Shown: positions 8,708 to 17,140, numbered from the stretch's first letter. The stretch: DNA of 64,000 nt from Granulicella sp. L60 (GCF_009765825.1 NZ_LMUR01000020.1:188994-252993); one strand, 5' to 3'. The notes: generated by a model not told the origin, from the sequence alone. A program made the numbers and translations.

Positions 8708-9667
8708 ATGAGGGTTGTGCTTCGTGTTGTGGCTGCGTTAGTGGTTCTTGTCGTCCTTGCTGGTGCGGTCTTCTATCTGCATCCGCTTTGGGTCGCGGAT
8801 CAGCAGATTCGGTTCCACCTTTGGCGGGAGGGTGTGAAGAGCGATTACGTTCAGGTGGATGGATACAGACTGCATTATTTTGAGGTGTTGCCTGCGGGTG
8901 GGGGTGGCGGGGTACCGCTGGTGCTGGTGCATGGTCTGGGGGCGCGGGGCGAGGACTGGGGGTCGATGCTGGCGGCGCTGGCTGGGCAGGGGTTCCATGT
9001 GTATGCGCCGGACCTGCTGGGATATGGGCGGTCTCCGCGGCCGGATGTAGACTACTCGATCTCACTGCAGGAGAAGACGGTTGCAGACTTCATGCAGGCG
9101 GTGCATGTGGCGCGGGCGGATGTGGGCGGTTGGTCGATGGGCGGATGGGTGGCGATGAAGCTGGCGATCGATCATCCGGAGCTGGTGAACCGGCTGGTGA
9201 TCTACGACAGTGCGGGCGTGTACTTCCCGGCTACGTTTACGGCGGAGCTGTTTACGCCGGTCGATGCTGCGGGGCTGAACCGCCTGATGGCGATGCTGAC
9301 TCCGCATCCGATCCGGCTGCCTGGGTTTGCGGCGAAGGATGCGGTGCGGAAGCTGCAGGAGAACGCCTGGGTGATCGATCGGAGCATGGCTTCGATGACG
9401 AACGGGCGCGATCTGCTGGATTTCCAGCTCTACAAGATCACTCAGCCGATGTTGATTGTGTGGGGCGAGAAGGATGAGTTAATCCCGCTGGCGGTGGGGG
9501 AGGCGATTCACCGGAGGGTGCCGCAGTCGGTGTTGAATGTGGTGCCGGGGTGCGGGCATCTGGCTCCGGCGGAGTGCGTGGGGCCTGTGATCGCGAGTAC
9601 GGTGAGCTTTTTGCGGGCCGATCCGCCGATGCAGGGTGGGGAGAAGACGCTTGCGGTTGTGCGTTAG
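8708..9667 (+). CDS. Membrane-anchored alpha/beta hydrolase
   Basis: The 319-residue protein has an N-terminal transmembrane or signal-anchor helix (VAALVVLVVLAGAVFYL) followed by an alpha/beta-hydrolase fold. Visible are the oxyanion segment LVHGLG, the nucleophile elbow GWSMGG (Ser near residue 144), a catalytic acid candidate in WGEKDELIP and the histidine in GCGHLAP. The fold resembles the MhpC/BioH-like esterase subgroup. The anchor points to activity at the periplasmic face of the inner membrane (inference). Its last 4 bases overlap the end of the convergent ubiX gene. Confidence 0.88.
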   Translation: MRVVLRVVAALVVLVVLAGAVFYLHPLWVADQQIRFHLWREGVKSDYVQVDGYRLHYFEVLPAGGGGGVPLVLVHGLGARGEDWGSMLAALAGQGFHVYAPDLLGYGRSPRPDVDYSISLQEKTVADFMQAVHVARADVGGWSMGGWVAMKLAIDHPELVNRLVIYDSAGVYFPATFTAELFTPVDAAGLNRLMAMLTPHPIRLPGFAAKDAVRKLQENAWVIDRSMASMTNGRDLLDFQLYKITQPMLIVWGEKDELIPLAVGEAIHRRVPQSVLNVVPGCGHLAPAECVGPVIASTVSFLRADPPMQGGEKTLAVVR

Positions 9668-10272
9668 AGCGATTCGTCGGGTTGCCACTGGTAGGCGCCG
9701 GGCTGGGGCAGGCCGATGTGGGCGAGGACGCGGTTGACGAACTCGCGGGCCATCTCGGTGGTGCTTTGGGGGTGGTTGTAGAGGGTGGGGATGGCGGGGA
9801 AGATGGTGGCGCCGGCGTCGGAGGCGAGCTGCATGTTGCGCAGGTGGATACGGTTGAAGGGGGTCTCGCGGACGCAGAGGATGAGCGGTCGGTTTTCTTT
9901 GAGGCAGACGTCGGCGGCGCGGTGGATGAGGTTCTGGGCGAGGCCGTTGGCGATGGAGGCGAGGGTGCCCATGGAGCAGGGGAGGACGATCATGGCAGAG
10001 GTGGGGTAGCTGCCGCTGGCGATGTTGGCTCCGATATCGGTGTCGGCGTGCTGCTGGAGCTTTGCGCAGGGGGCGCCGAGGAGCTTTTCTGCGAGGTTGT
10101 TGCGTCCGCTGAGGTTGAGCTCTTCGGCGAAGACGCGGAGGGCGCTGTCGGACGCGACGAAGTTGATCTTGGCGACGCGGTCGTCTGCGGCGAGGGCGCG
10201 GAGGATCTCGGAGGCGTAGACGCTGCCGCTGGCTCCGGTTACGGCTAGGGTGATGTTGGTGGGTGCTGTCAT
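9664..10272 (-). CDS. ubiX: Flavin prenyltransferase UbiX
   Basis: UbiX joins dimethylallyl phosphate to FMN to make prenylated FMN, the cofactor of UbiD-type decarboxylases. The 202 residues contain the family marks: N-terminal GASGSVYASEIL, the SGSYPT and VLPCSMGTLASIANG segments, and RETPFNRIHLRNM in the dimethylallyl-phosphate site. Length fits the family. No ubiD is in the window, so the partner decarboxylase must be elsewhere. The start ATG at 10272 agrees with the usual N-terminus. It converges on the hydrolase gene with a 4-bp overlap of the stops. Confidence 0.95.
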   Translation of the reverse strand: MTAPTNITLAVTGASGSVYASEILRALAADDRVAKINFVASDSALRVFAEELNLSGRNNLAEKLLGAPCAKLQQHADTDIGANIASGSYPTSAMIVLPCSMGTLASIANGLAQNLIHRAADVCLKENRPLILCVRETPFNRIHLRNMQLASDAGATIFPAIPTLYNHPQSTTEMAREFVNRVLAHIGLPQPGAYQWQPDESL

Positions 10273-10300
10273 GGTTTGCTCGTCGTCTCCTCTCTTTGCA

Positions 10301-10436
10301 TTGCGGTGGGTACCCCACCCCCTGGGGGGTACCCACCGCTAAGTCTATTTTTTGCAATAGATGCGAAAATCGCTGTCGCTAAATATTTCTAAATAAAAGG
10401 CTTACGGGTAAATATTTCTTTCTAAAAGGCTTATGC
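10301..10436. repeat. Palindromic repeat family C, copy 1
   Basis: A GC palindrome centred on GGGTACCCC pairs 10303-10316 with 10326-10339 around a 9-base loop. It is followed by an AT-rich tail carrying TTACGGGTAAA and TTTCTAAAAGGCTTA. The same order of palindrome, AT-rich tail and TTACGGGTAAA is seen at 62287-62426. Function unknown; the pair looks like a REP-type or mobile miniature element. Confidence 0.7.
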
Positions 10437-10474
10437 TTGAAATCCCGAATAATTCTTCAAACACCGACTTTTTT

Positions 10475-10575
10475 GTCCTGCCGGACAGGCCTCCTGCGCT
10501 CAGTCACCCCGCAAACGAAGACCTGTTTGCGGGGACCCCGATACGCGACCACTTCGTGGTGGGTGTACCTTGTCT
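10475..10575 (+). repeat. Dispersed repeat family A, copy 1 (diverged)
   Basis: It starts GTCCTGCCGGACAGGCCTCC and contains an inner palindromic ACCACTTCGTGGT. Start and inner motif match copies at 14728 and 29930, while the middle part (a CCCCGCAAAC/GTTTGCGGGG inverted repeat) differs. It has no coding potential and sits between ubiX and the YkgJ-like gene. Confidence 0.7.
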
Positions 10576-10743
10576 TGCAGGTTTCTTATTTAATCCTCTT
10601 ATTCCATTCTAGCGGGTGGGGTGTAACTAGTACGCAAGGCTTTCCAAGTTTTTCGTTGCGGCGTAAGTATTGTGTTCTTAGTTGATTAGGTGGAATTGTG
10701 AAAGTCGTTTTGCCGCGTGGGGGCTTGACAGGTTTCCTGGGAT

Positions 10744-11394
10744 TTACGGAGTTGGAGGTTGGGATGGGCGGAGGGCGTAGGCGATCAGTGTTTCTCCGTG
10801 CAGGTGATTCGTGGTGTTGAAGGTGTTATTGCTGGTTTCTTGCTGGTCGGTGATGGTCGGGTCCAGCTCGCAGGCGGCGATCTCTTCGGTGGTGGCGTGG
10901 ATGAAGCAGAGCTCGCAGGTGGCGAGGTTGACCTCGCCGTTGTCGCCTTCGGAGCGCATGGGTGGGCCGAAGGTTCGGCAGAGGATGGGGCGGCCGGTGT
11001 AGAGGTCGCAGGTACCGGAGGTCAGGTCGAGGACGGGGCAGGGCTCGTCGTTGGCGAACTCTTCGAAGAGGATGGCGGCTTCGTGGTCCTCGTTGAGGAT
11101 GCCGGTGGCGAGGTCGCCGGGAAACCAGGGGTCGAGGCGGGTGAGGGAGTTGGCTACGCGGGCGTGAATGCGTGCGGCACGTTCGGGGTCTGACTGTTCG
11201 AGGGCGGTGAGGCCTTCGCGGAGGCGTGCGGCGTCCTCGTGGGCGATGGGGAAGACGCCGATGCAGCACTGGGAGCAGCCGGGGTGGCAGGCGAGGTGGG
11301 GGCCTCCGCGACGGTAGGCGTCGGCGACTGCGGTGTCTACGATTTGGATGAGGGTTTGCATCGTTTGCGTCATGGAGGGGAGGTGAATGCTCAT
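10744..11394 (-). CDS. YkgJ-type zinc/iron cysteine-cluster protein
   Basis: The protein of about 216 residues has the CxxCxxCC cluster of the YkgJ family (CHPGCSQCC) near the N-terminus, followed by a second Cys set (CPVLDLTSGTCDLYTGRPILCR and CELC). The GTCDLYTGRPxxCR block is the family hallmark and probably binds zinc or an Fe-S cluster. Biochemical role unknown. Starts at 11394 or 11373 are both possible because neither has a clear ribosome binding site; the cysteine cluster is complete with either. Confidence 0.8.
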   Translation of the reverse strand: MSIHLPSMTQTMQTLIQIVDTAVADAYRRGGPHLACHPGCSQCCIGVFPIAHEDAARLREGLTALEQSDPERAARIHARVANSLTRLDPWFPGDLATGILNEDHEAAILFEEFANDEPCPVLDLTSGTCDLYTGRPILCRTFGPPMRSEGDNGEVNLATCELCFIHATTEEIAACELDPTITDQQETSNNTFNTTNHLHGETLIAYALRPSQPPTP

Positions 11395-11481
11395 CCTGCG
11401 GGGAGGGAGAGTCCTACACCTCATGCTGAGACGCTTGCGTGTTGCGAAGACGCTGGCACGATGGGCAGCGTCTCCGGCGGG

Positions 11482-11685
11482 TTAGACGGCTTTGCGCTGG
11501 AAGGTCGTCTTCTTGGTGCCGGCGAAGGAGTCTTTGGCCTTGGCCGAGACGGAGGACGATCCGGCGACGGGGTTTCCGCCGCTCTTGGCGTTGGCGGCTT
11601 TTTCGCGCGCGGCCTGAAGTTTCTGGGCTGCGCGACCTAGGCCGCGGGTCTTGATGTCGGCTGGTTTGGGGATGAAATCACTCAT
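11482..11685 (-). CDS. Small basic protein, unknown function
   Basis: A 67-residue ORF reads MSDFIPKPADIKTRGLGR and continues as a Lys/Ala/Ser-rich, low-complexity basic chain with no hydrophobic segment. Composition (Lys/Arg with Ala and Gly) suggests a nucleic-acid-associated or disordered protein; this is inference. It lies between the YkgJ-like gene and a reductase on the same strand. The ATG lacks a clear ribosome binding site, which lowers certainty. Confidence 0.5.
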   Translation of the reverse strand: MSDFIPKPADIKTRGLGRAAQKLQAAREKAANAKSGGNPVAGSSSVSAKAKDSFAGTKKTTFQRKAV

Positions 11686-11735
11686 ATGGAAAGTTTCTCA
11701 TGGGGTGGGGCTGGGAACAAGGTGGGTTGTTGGTT

Positions 11736-12800
11736 CTATGGGATGATGTGTTGCTGGCGGAGGCGGGTGAAGAGGTCGAAGAAGCTGTCGTCGGTGGATT
11801 GGTAGTCGAGGAAGCCGAGCTTGCGGCTCTTGCTCATGTCGGTGACGACTTCAATGGGACGGCCGAGGTCGGCGTCGGTGTGCCAGGCGGAGGCGAGGTG
11901 GTTGAGTTCGGGTTCGGCGAGATGGTGACGGTGGGCGATGTCGCGCCAGATTGGTTCGGCGTCGGCGAGTTGTTGCTCGAGCGGGGTGCCGTGGCCGGGG
12001 AAGGGTGCGGGTTCGATGCCGAACCACTGGGCGAGGCGGGACCACATCCAGCTCCAGCGGAAGACGTCGCCGTTGACGACGTTGAAGGCCTGGTCGCGGG
12101 CGGCGGGGGTGGTGGCGGCCCACTCGAGATGGCGGGCGAGGAGGCGGGCGTCGGTCATGTCGGTGAGGCCGTTCCACTGGGCTGCGGAGCCGGGGAAGAG
12201 GAAGGGGCGATTGGTCTCGCGGCAGAGGGTGGCGTAGGCGGCCAGGGTGACGCCCATGTTCATGGCGTTGCCGAGGGCGTAACCGACGATGGTGTGGGGG
12301 CGGTGGACGCTCCATGTGAAGTGGTGGCGGGCGGCGGCGGCGAAGACTTCGTCTTCCTGGGCGTAGTAGAAGTTGTCGATGGCGAGGCGGGGCTGTTCTT
12401 CACGGAAGGGCGTGGCGGGGAGGGTGCCTTTGCCGTAGGCTTCGAAGGGTCCGAGGTAGTGTTTGAGGCCGGTGACGAGCGCGGCGTGCTGGAGGGTGCC
12501 GGCGGGGGAGACGGCTTCGAGGAGGTTGCGCACCATGGCGCTGTTGATGCGGATGTTCTCTTTCTCGGTGGGTTGGCGGAGCCAGGTGGCGATGAAGACG
12601 TGGGTGGGTTTGAGTGCGGCGACGGCGGTGCGGAGGGCGGTGGGGTCGAGGAGGTCGGCGGCGATGAAGTTGACGCCGGGGATGTCGGCGGAGGGGCGGC
12701 GGGCGAGGCCGTGGACGTGCCAGCCTTTGGAGAGGAGTTGGTGGGCGAGGTTGTTGCCGACGATGCCGGTGACTCCGGCGATTAGGGCTGTGGGGGGCAT
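11736..12800 (-). CDS. PRISE-like SDR (progesterone 5-beta-reductase / iridoid synthase type)
   Basis: The 354-residue protein starts at the ATG at 12800, seven bases after GAGGA. It has the extended-SDR nucleotide motif AGVTGIVGNN at the N-terminus. In place of the usual YxxxK it carries NFYYAQED near residue 144, which is the signature of the PRISE group of enone reductases known best from plants (progesterone 5-beta-reductase, iridoid synthase). NADPH-dependent 1,4-reduction of an activated double bond is the expected chemistry; the substrate is unknown. Bacterial members exist but are mostly uncharacterised. The neighbouring genes give no pathway hint. Confidence 0.82.
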   Translation of the reverse strand: MPPTALIAGVTGIVGNNLAHQLLSKGWHVHGLARRPSADIPGVNFIAADLLDPTALRTAVAALKPTHVFIATWLRQPTEKENIRINSAMVRNLLEAVSPAGTLQHAALVTGLKHYLGPFEAYGKGTLPATPFREEQPRLAIDNFYYAQEDEVFAAAARHHFTWSVHRPHTIVGYALGNAMNMGVTLAAYATLCRETNRPFLFPGSAAQWNGLTDMTDARLLARHLEWAATTPAARDQAFNVVNGDVFRWSWMWSRLAQWFGIEPAPFPGHGTPLEQQLADAEPIWRDIAHRHHLAEPELNHLASAWHTDADLGRPIEVVTDMSKSRKLGFLDYQSTDDSFFDLFTRLRQQHIIP

Positions 12801-12904
12801 CTTGTTCCTCTGGTTTCTCTGGGTCGAGCTAAGAGTCTGGGGATTGGATGATGGTGGGTGCAGTTGGGTGCGTGGCATGCTTCGGGGAGGCGTTGCGGTG
12901 GGAG

Positions 12905-12985
12905 ACGGTAGAAGCAGATTCCTTCGCTTCGCTGCGGAATGACAAACAAAAGGGCGGGCAACGGCAACAGCAAACGCACGACAAC
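12905..12985. repeat. Dispersed repeat family B, copy 1
   Basis: The core is GCAGATTCC, an inner CTTCGCTTCGCTGCGG, then AATGACAAACAAAA and CAACGGCAACAGCAA. The core recurs near 14350 and 63080 in shorter form. It lies between purB and the PRISE-like gene and has no coding role. Confidence 0.7.
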
Positions 12986-13001
12986 GGCGCGGCGGTGGTG
13001 G

Positions 13002-14303
13002 TTATTCGCTTAGGACGCGGGCGAAGATGGCGTCGACGTTGGCGAGCTGGCGGTGATAGTCGAAGGCGCGGGAGAGTTTTTCGGGGGAGAGGCGGGCGGT
13101 GATCTCGGGGACTTTGGCGATCTCGTCGCGGAAGATGAGGTCGTTCTTCCAGGAGTTCATGGCGTGGGTCTGGACGAGGCGGTAGGCGTCTTCGCGGGAC
13201 ATGCCGGATTCGGCGAGGTCGAGGAGGAGCTGGCCGGAGAAGATGAGGCCGCCGGTGGATTCGAGGTTCTTGAGCATGCGAGCCGGGTAGACCATCAGCT
13301 TGGCGATGAGGTTCTCGGTCTTGGCGAGGAGGTAGTCGGCGAGGATGGTGGAGTCGGGGAGGATGACGCGCTCGGCGGAGGAGTGGGAGATGTCGCGCTC
13401 GTGCCAGAGGGCTACGTTTTCGAAGGCGGTTTGCGCGTTGGAGCGGATGACGCGGGCGAGGCCGCTGATCTGTTCGGAGGTGATGGGGTTGCGCTTGTGG
13501 GGCATGGCGCTGGAGCCCTTTTGTTTTTCGCTGAAGAACTCTTCGGCTTCGCGGACTTCGGTGCGCTGGAGGTGGCGGACTTCGGTGGCGATCTTGTCGA
13601 GAGTGGATGCGAGGACGGCGAGGGTTGAGACGTAGGCGGCGTGGCGGTCGCGCTGGACGACTTGCGTGGCGATGGCTACGGGTTTGAGACCGAGTTGGTT
13701 ACAAATTGCTTCTTCGTGCTCGGGCTTGAGATGGCCGAAGGTGCCGACGGCTCCGGAGAGCTTGCCGACGCGGAGGTCTTCGGCGGCGGCGTCGAAGCGG
13801 GTGAGGTTGCGCTGCATCTCGGAGTACCAGAGGAGCAGCTTGAGGCCGAAGGTGGAGGGTTCGGCGTGGATGCCGTGGGTGCGGCCGATGATGGGGGTGT
13901 GCTTGAACTCTATCGCACGTTTTTTTAATGTTTCCGATAGCGCGACGATGCCGGCGCGGATGATGGCGGAGGCTTCTTTGAGTTGCAGGGACTGGGCGGT
14001 GTCGACGACGTCGGTGCTGGTGAGGCCGTAGTGGAGCCAGCGGGAGTCTTCGGGGGAGTTGATGTGCTCGGCGACGGTGGTGGTGAAGGCGATGACGTCG
14101 TGGCGGACTTCGGCTTCGATCTCGTTGATGCGGTCGACGGTGAAGGCGCCCTTGTCGCGGATGGCGTCGGCGGCGGACTGGGGGACGAGGCCGAACTTGG
14201 CGAGGGCCTGGGAGGCGGCGATCTCTACGGTGAGCCAGCATTGGTACTTGTTGGCGTCGGACCAGATGCGGCCTAGCTCGGGGCGTGTGTAACGGGTGAT
14301 CAT
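13002..14303 (-). CDS. purB: Adenylosuccinate lyase
   Basis: PurB cleaves succinylaminoimidazolecarboxamide ribotide to AICAR and adenylosuccinate to AMP in purine synthesis. The 433 residues belong to the fumarase/aspartase superfamily. The signature SSAMPHKRNPI with the flexible catalytic loop is near residue 263, GRTHGIHAEPSTFG around residue 140, and TSTDVVDTAQSLQL near residue 93. Length is typical of the short Bacillus-like PurB type. The ATG at 14303 follows AAGGAA. It stands as a single gene flanked by repeat copies. Confidence 0.97.
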   Translation of the reverse strand: MITRYTRPELGRIWSDANKYQCWLTVEIAASQALAKFGLVPQSAADAIRDKGAFTVDRINEIEAEVRHDVIAFTTTVAEHINSPEDSRWLHYGLTSTDVVDTAQSLQLKEASAIIRAGIVALSETLKKRAIEFKHTPIIGRTHGIHAEPSTFGLKLLLWYSEMQRNLTRFDAAAEDLRVGKLSGAVGTFGHLKPEHEEAICNQLGLKPVAIATQVVQRDRHAAYVSTLAVLASTLDKIATEVRHLQRTEVREAEEFFSEKQKGSSAMPHKRNPITSEQISGLARVIRSNAQTAFENVALWHERDISHSSAERVILPDSTILADYLLAKTENLIAKLMVYPARMLKNLESTGGLIFSGQLLLDLAESGMSREDAYRLVQTHAMNSWKNDLIFRDEIAKVPEITARLSPEKLSRAFDYHRQLANVDAIFARVLSE

Positions 14304-14341
14304 GGAATTCCTTCGTTTTATAGAGCGGCGGCAGCGACGGT

Positions 14342-14386
14342 AAAAGCAACAGCAGATCCCTGCGAGATGACAAACAAAAAAGCAAC
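14342..14386. repeat. Dispersed repeat family B, copy 2
   Basis: The segment reads AGCAACAGCAGATCCCTGCG followed by AGATGACAAACAAAAA. It matches the copy at 63078 almost base for base in the core. It lies in the spacer between purB and the glutaredoxin gene. Confidence 0.75.
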
Positions 14387-14438
14387 GGCAAAAGTTGCGG
14401 CTAGTGGTTCGTCAGAGACGGTCGCGCGAGGAGATGGA

Positions 14439-14693
14439 TTATTTGGCGACGCCGAGGAGCTGGGACATTTCGTCGTAGAGGAAGCCTTCGCCGGGTTTGT
14501 AGGGTTGAACCCACTTGCCGTCGATGACGAACTGGGGGATGGCGCGCTTGCCGGTATGGGCGATGACGAGGTCGGCGGCGCCGGGGGTGTTCTCGATGTC
14601 GATCTCTTTGTAGGGGATGTTGTGGGTGGAAAGGAAGCGCTTGGCTTCACGGCAGTCACGGCACCAGGCGGCGGAGTAGAGGGTGAGGTCCAT
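14439..14693 (-). CDS. Glutaredoxin family protein (CxxC type)
   Basis: The 84-residue protein is a minimal glutaredoxin fold: a redox motif CRDC near residue 11 (AAWCRDC), a cis-proline segment RAIPQFVIDG near residue 51, and the following glutathione-contact region. Glutaredoxin-like proteins reduce disulfides or glutathione adducts in the cytoplasm. The motif WCRDCREAKRFL resembles the NrdH/mycoredoxin-like subgroup rather than classical CPYC Grx. Native reductant and partner are unknown. It ends about 135 bp before purB on the same strand. Confidence 0.88.
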   Translation of the reverse strand: MDLTLYSAAWCRDCREAKRFLSTHNIPYKEIDIENTPGAADLVIAHTGKRAIPQFVIDGKWVQPYKPGEGFLYDEMSQLLGVAK

Positions 14694-14727
14694 AGAGCTT
14701 TATTTTAGCTTGTTTGCTGGGGGTGCT

Positions 14728-14845
14728 GTCCTGCCGGACGGGCCTCCTGCGCGGAGGGCGGTCACTTCGTGACGGGTATATCGCCTTCGGCTGGGCCTTC
14801 CGTTGGTCGGCGATAACTTTCCACCCCGACCAACGGGAGGGCTTT
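14728..14845 (+). repeat. Dispersed repeat family A, copy 2, with a long hairpin
   Basis: It starts GTCCTGCCGGACGGGCCTCC and includes GGTCACTTCGTGAC. It continues to an inverted repeat in which 14796-14810 pairs with 14826-14840 (core CCGTTGGTCGG/CCGACCAACGG). The first 90 bases match the copy at 29930. It lies upstream of the glutaredoxin gene and downstream of the SDR, so the hairpin could also act in termination. Confidence 0.75.
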
Positions 14846-14893
14846 GCGAAGCGTGATGCCACCACGCAGTGGTCGCTCGCCGCGCAGGCGGTT

Positions 14894-15667
14894 TTATTGC
14901 TCGTGGTAGTTGCGGATGAGACCGCCGTCGACGAAGTAGGTGGAGCCGGTGACGTAGGCGCCGTCGTCGGAGGCGAGGAAGAGGGCTACGCCGGCGACGT
15001 CCTCGGGGGTGCCCATGCGGCCGAGGGGGATGTTGGCGAGGAGGGCTTCGAGCTGAGACTTGTTGGCCATCATCTTGGTGTTGATGGGAGTGGCGATGGC
15101 GCCGGGGGCGATGTTGTTTACGGTGATGTTGAGTGGGCCAAGTTCCACGGCGAGGTCGCGCATGAGCATGCGCATGCCGCCCTTGGAGGCGCAGTAGGTC
15201 GAGAAGTTGGGGAAGACCATGTCTTCGTGGACGGAGCTGGTGTTGATGACGCGGCCGGGCTGTTTGGCGTCGCGGAGGCGGCGGACGAAGGCCTGGGTGA
15301 GGAAGAAGGCACCTTTGAGGTTGATGTCGAGGACGGTGTCGTAGTCGGCTTCGGTGACGTCCCAGAAGGCAGCGGACTTTTCGATGCCGGCGTTGTTGAC
15401 GAGGATGTCGCAGCGGCCTAGTTGGGCGTAGGCCTGGTCGACGAGGTTCTGGGTGTCGGCGAGGTTGCTGACATCGGCTTTGACGAGGATGGCTTTGCCG
15501 CCGGCTGCTTCGGCTTTGGAGGCGGTCTCCTGGGCCTGGTCGAGGTGGTTGCGGTAGTCGACAACGACGGATGCGCCCTCGCTGGCGAAGCGGATGGCGA
15601 TGGCCTGGCCGATGCCGGAGCCTGAGCCGGTGACGATGGCGACTTTTCCTGCGAGACGACCTGACAT
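14894..15667 (-). CDS. SDR family oxidoreductase (glucose 1-dehydrogenase-like)
   Basis: The 257-residue classical SDR has TGSGSGIG for NAD(P) binding near residue 13, NNAG near residue 91, and the catalytic Ser-Tyr-Lys set in NTSSVHEDM..YCASKGG. The SSVHEDM and DGAYVTGSTYFVDGG segments are shared with glucose 1-dehydrogenases of the Bacillus type, but substrate identity is not proven. The ATG at 15667 follows GAGGAA by 9 bases. It is the last gene of the aguA-led cluster, 29 bp after tadA. Confidence 0.88.
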   Translation of the reverse strand: MSGRLAGKVAIVTGSGSGIGQAIAIRFASEGASVVVDYRNHLDQAQETASKAEAAGGKAILVKADVSNLADTQNLVDQAYAQLGRCDILVNNAGIEKSAAFWDVTEADYDTVLDINLKGAFFLTQAFVRRLRDAKQPGRVINTSSVHEDMVFPNFSTYCASKGGMRMLMRDLAVELGPLNITVNNIAPGAIATPINTKMMANKSQLEALLANIPLGRMGTPEDVAGVALFLASDDGAYVTGSTYFVDGGLIRNYHEQ

Positions 15668-15696
15668 TTGGTGGGTTCCTCTATCGAACGCTGGTT

Positions 15697-16188
15697 TTAT
15701 AGATCTTCGTATTCTGTTGGATGCTGGTTCAGGATCTTCTTTCCACGTCGTTTGATGAAAAAGTTGGAGAGCATGGGGCCGCACTCGTCGGCGAGGAGGC
15801 CGGGGGTGATTTCGACTTTGTGGTTGAGCTGGGGGTGGTTGATGACGGAGAGGACGGAGCCGCAGGCGCCTGCTTTGGGGTCGGGTGCGGCGTAGACGAG
15901 GCGCGCGATGCGGGCGTGGAGGATGGCTCCGGCGCACATGGCGCAGGGTTCGAGGGTGACGTAAAGGGTGCAGTGATTGAGGCGGTAGTTTTGCAGGGCG
16001 AGGCTGGCGGCGCGGAGGGCGACGATCTCGGCGTGGGCGGTGGGGTCGGAGTCGCGGAGGACGCGGTTCTGGCCTCGGCCGATGATCTTGTCCTGGTGGA
16101 CGACGATGGCGCCGACGGGGACCTCGCCTGCGGCTTCGGCGGCGTGGGCTTCGGCGATGGCGGCGTGCATGAAGTCGATGTCTGGCAT
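15697..16188 (-). CDS. tadA: tRNA-specific adenosine deaminase TadA
   Basis: TadA converts A34 to inosine in the anticodon of tRNA-Arg(ACG). The 163-residue protein shows the zinc deaminase motifs HAEIVAL (zinc His and catalytic Glu near residue 53) and PCAMCAGAI (two zinc Cys near residue 83). The N-terminal HAAIAEAHAAEAAGEVPVGAI and the C-terminal FFIKRRGKK helix are as in known TadA. It follows the HD-domain gene by 2 bp, so the two are translationally close. Confidence 0.95.
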   Translation of the reverse strand: MPDIDFMHAAIAEAHAAEAAGEVPVGAIVVHQDKIIGRGQNRVLRDSDPTAHAEIVALRAASLALQNYRLNHCTLYVTLEPCAMCAGAILHARIARLVYAAPDPKAGACGSVLSVINHPQLNHKVEITPGLLADECGPMLSNFFIKRRGKKILNQHPTEYEDL

Positions 16189-16190
16189 GG

Positions 16191-16811
16191 CTAGTAGAGG
16201 TTTGAGCCGGCTTCGGATTCGAGTGCGGCGATGAAGGATTGCATGATGGCGACGCGGGGGACGGCGAGGGCTTTTGAGGGTTCGAGGTGGAGCTGGGTGG
16301 GGAGGGTGGTGAGTTGCTTCTGGAGGGCGTGGAGGGCTTTGGTGAAGGTGCAGAAGCGGGTGTCGCTGCCGAGCTTGGCGAGGGTGCGGGTGATGCCGAT
16401 GGCGCCGAGCTGCTCGAGGATGTCGGCGTCGCGGGCGATGGTGGCTTCGAGGGTGAGGGGCGTGTCTTGCGGCTGGTGGGTGCGGATGACTTCGAGGACG
16501 GCGGGGATCTTTTCTTCGGGGAAGCCGGACTCGGTTAGGATGGCGGGGGCGCGATCGGTGATGTAGGCTACGTGGTCCCAGGCTTTGAGGGCTTCCTCGT
16601 CTTCGGGGCGATGGCCGATGAAGACGCCGAGGTCGTGGAGCCAGACGGCGGCGAAGACTACGTCGTCGTCGTAGGTGAGGGCTGGATCCAGTGCTGCGCC
16701 GATCTGTTTTGTGAGAGCGTAGAGGCGGGGCTGGTGGCCGAACTTGTGGGTCGGGTTGGCTTGGGCGGCGATGTAGGTTTCGAGGGCGTTGCGGTAGGTC
16801 TGGTTCGACAT
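16191..16811 (-). CDS. HD-domain phosphohydrolase-like protein
   Basis: The 206-residue all-alpha protein has an N-terminal His (FGHQPRLY) and WLHDLG near residue 58, with a later Asp in ARDADILEQLGAIG, which together make a metal-binding HD set. The family includes nucleotide and phosphate-ester hydrolases; the substrate is unknown. Its position between aguA and tadA, 2 bp from each neighbour, shows it is translated as part of one operon, but no functional link is evident. Confidence 0.82.
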   Translation of the reverse strand: MSNQTYRNALETYIAAQANPTHKFGHQPRLYALTKQIGAALDPALTYDDDVVFAAVWLHDLGVFIGHRPEDEEALKAWDHVAYITDRAPAILTESGFPEEKIPAVLEVIRTHQPQDTPLTLEATIARDADILEQLGAIGITRTLAKLGSDTRFCTFTKALHALQKQLTTLPTQLHLEPSKALAVPRVAIMQSFIAALESEAGSNLY

Positions 16812-16813
16812 CT

Positions 16814-17140
16814 TTAATTAGTCTCGCGTGTGAGTGGTTGGGCTTCGGGGCCGAAGAAGCGGGCGATCTGCTGGGCCAGGGCTTCGATGGCTGGGCGGCG
16901 TTGAGCGAGTTGCTCTCCGTTCAACGTGAACTGTTTGATCCACAGTTGCTCCAGAAGCGGGAGTATCTGTTCTGCGGCGAACCCGGTGCTAGGGAGGCCG
17001 ATGGTTGCTTCGTAGAAGTGCTTTGCTTCAGGGTCGTACTCGTCGAGCGGGGAGTCATCAGCAATTAAACCTTCGATGTCTGCCGTTGCGAATAGTTCCT
17101 TTAATGAATCAAGATCGGGTGGGGGCGGCCAGGTGCTCAT
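16814..17140 (-). CDS. Conserved small protein of unknown function in agmatine operon
   Basis: The 108-residue acidic protein starts MSTWPPPPDLDSLKELF and is predicted helical, with no signal peptide or membrane segment. Its ATG overlaps the aguA stop by 4 bp (ATGA) and follows AGGAG, so expression is coupled to AguA. I do not recognise a domain. Confidence 0.65.
   Translation of the reverse strand: MSTWPPPPDLDSLKELFATADIEGLIADDSPLDEYDPEAKHFYEATIGLPSTGFAAEQILPLLEQLWIKQFTLNGEQLAQRRPAIEALAQQIARFFGPEAQPLTRETN

Larger units (their letters stand above)
10273..10743. other. 470-bp gene-free stretch filled with dispersed repeats
   Basis: This gap upstream of ubiX holds no credible gene. It contains a perfect 14-bp palindromic stem (10303-10316 with 10326-10339), an AT-rich segment that recurs at 62.3 kb, and one copy of a roughly 95-bp repeat that recurs at 14.7 and 29.9 kb. 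An 82-codon ORF through it (10437-10685) is an accident of the repeat. Confidence 0.7.

Noticed and set aside
10437..10685. 82-codon ORF in the gap before ubiX
   Set aside because: It runs through repeat family A and has no protein-like features.
11700..12785. 361-codon Gly/Glu/Val-rich ORF opposite the PRISE-like gene
   Set aside because: Composition is an artefact of the codon pattern of the opposite strand.
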